A DNA stretch of 6,270 nucleotides from contig MVQZ01000241.1 of the NCBI GenBank assembly GCA_002067565.1, positions 1 through 6,270 of the forward strand, in the 5' to 3' direction. Below, one piece after another: positions 5,301 through 6,270 of the stretch (the stretch's first letter is position 1; every line of letters begins with the position of its first letter). The notes below the pieces were generated by a model. That model was not told the origin of the DNA, made no database searches, and saw only the letters and a list, made by a program, of their open reading frames with translations. The position numbers and the translations under genes are program-made. This DNA is from Methanobacterium sp. PtaU1.Bin242 (GTDB lineage: Archaea > Methanobacteriota > Methanobacteria > Methanobacteriales > Methanobacteriaceae).

Positions 5301-6270
<970 letters not shown>

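Overview
The window is AT-rich chromosomal DNA from a methanogenic archaeon, most likely a member of the Methanobacteriales such as Methanobacterium. This rests on an archaeal/eukaryotic-type sliding clamp (PCNA), a near-certain AksA homocitrate synthase of coenzyme B biosynthesis, archaeal TATA-like promoter boxes, GGTG/GGAG ribosome binding sites and use of TTG start codons. The lineage below 'methanogenic archaeon' is inferred from protein resemblance, not from a marker gene search.

Layout, left to right. Positions 1-193 hold no gene: there is a terminator-like palindrome behind pcn and a weak hint of a promoter and ribosome site for a leftward gene starting just outside the window. pcn (PCNA) lies on the minus strand at 194-943. 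It is divergent from a short flavodoxin (1133-1603, plus), which seems to be transcribed without a leader. Converging on the flavodoxin is a 59-residue protein (1647-1826, minus) with a good ribosome site and promoter. Behind it lies a 55-codon open frame without a convincing start (1902-2069, minus), which may be a gene remnant. A GT-C type membrane glycosyltransferase follows (minus, frame 2101-3840). Its translation start region is duplicated: two near-identical blocks each lead into a TTG codon. A divergent intergenic region leads to a likely two-gene unit on the plus strand: a charged helical protein of unknown function (4093-4497) and a CYTH-domain phosphohydrolase/cyclase-like protein (4536-5084). 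After a 216-base intergenic region with an inverted repeat around a TATA-like box, aksA starts with TTG at 5301 and runs off the right edge.

The genes do not form one pathway. They cover replication (PCNA), electron transfer (flavodoxin), cell-envelope glycosylation (GT-C enzyme), triphosphate chemistry of unknown purpose (CYTH) and coenzyme B synthesis (AksA). I see no mobile element, CRISPR array, tRNA or rRNA, and no convincing new multi-gene system. The points worth a second look are small-scale: two coding stretches shorter than 60 codons, the duplicated initiation region, and repeated or palindromic promoter elements, including one shared between the flavodoxin and aksA upstream regions.
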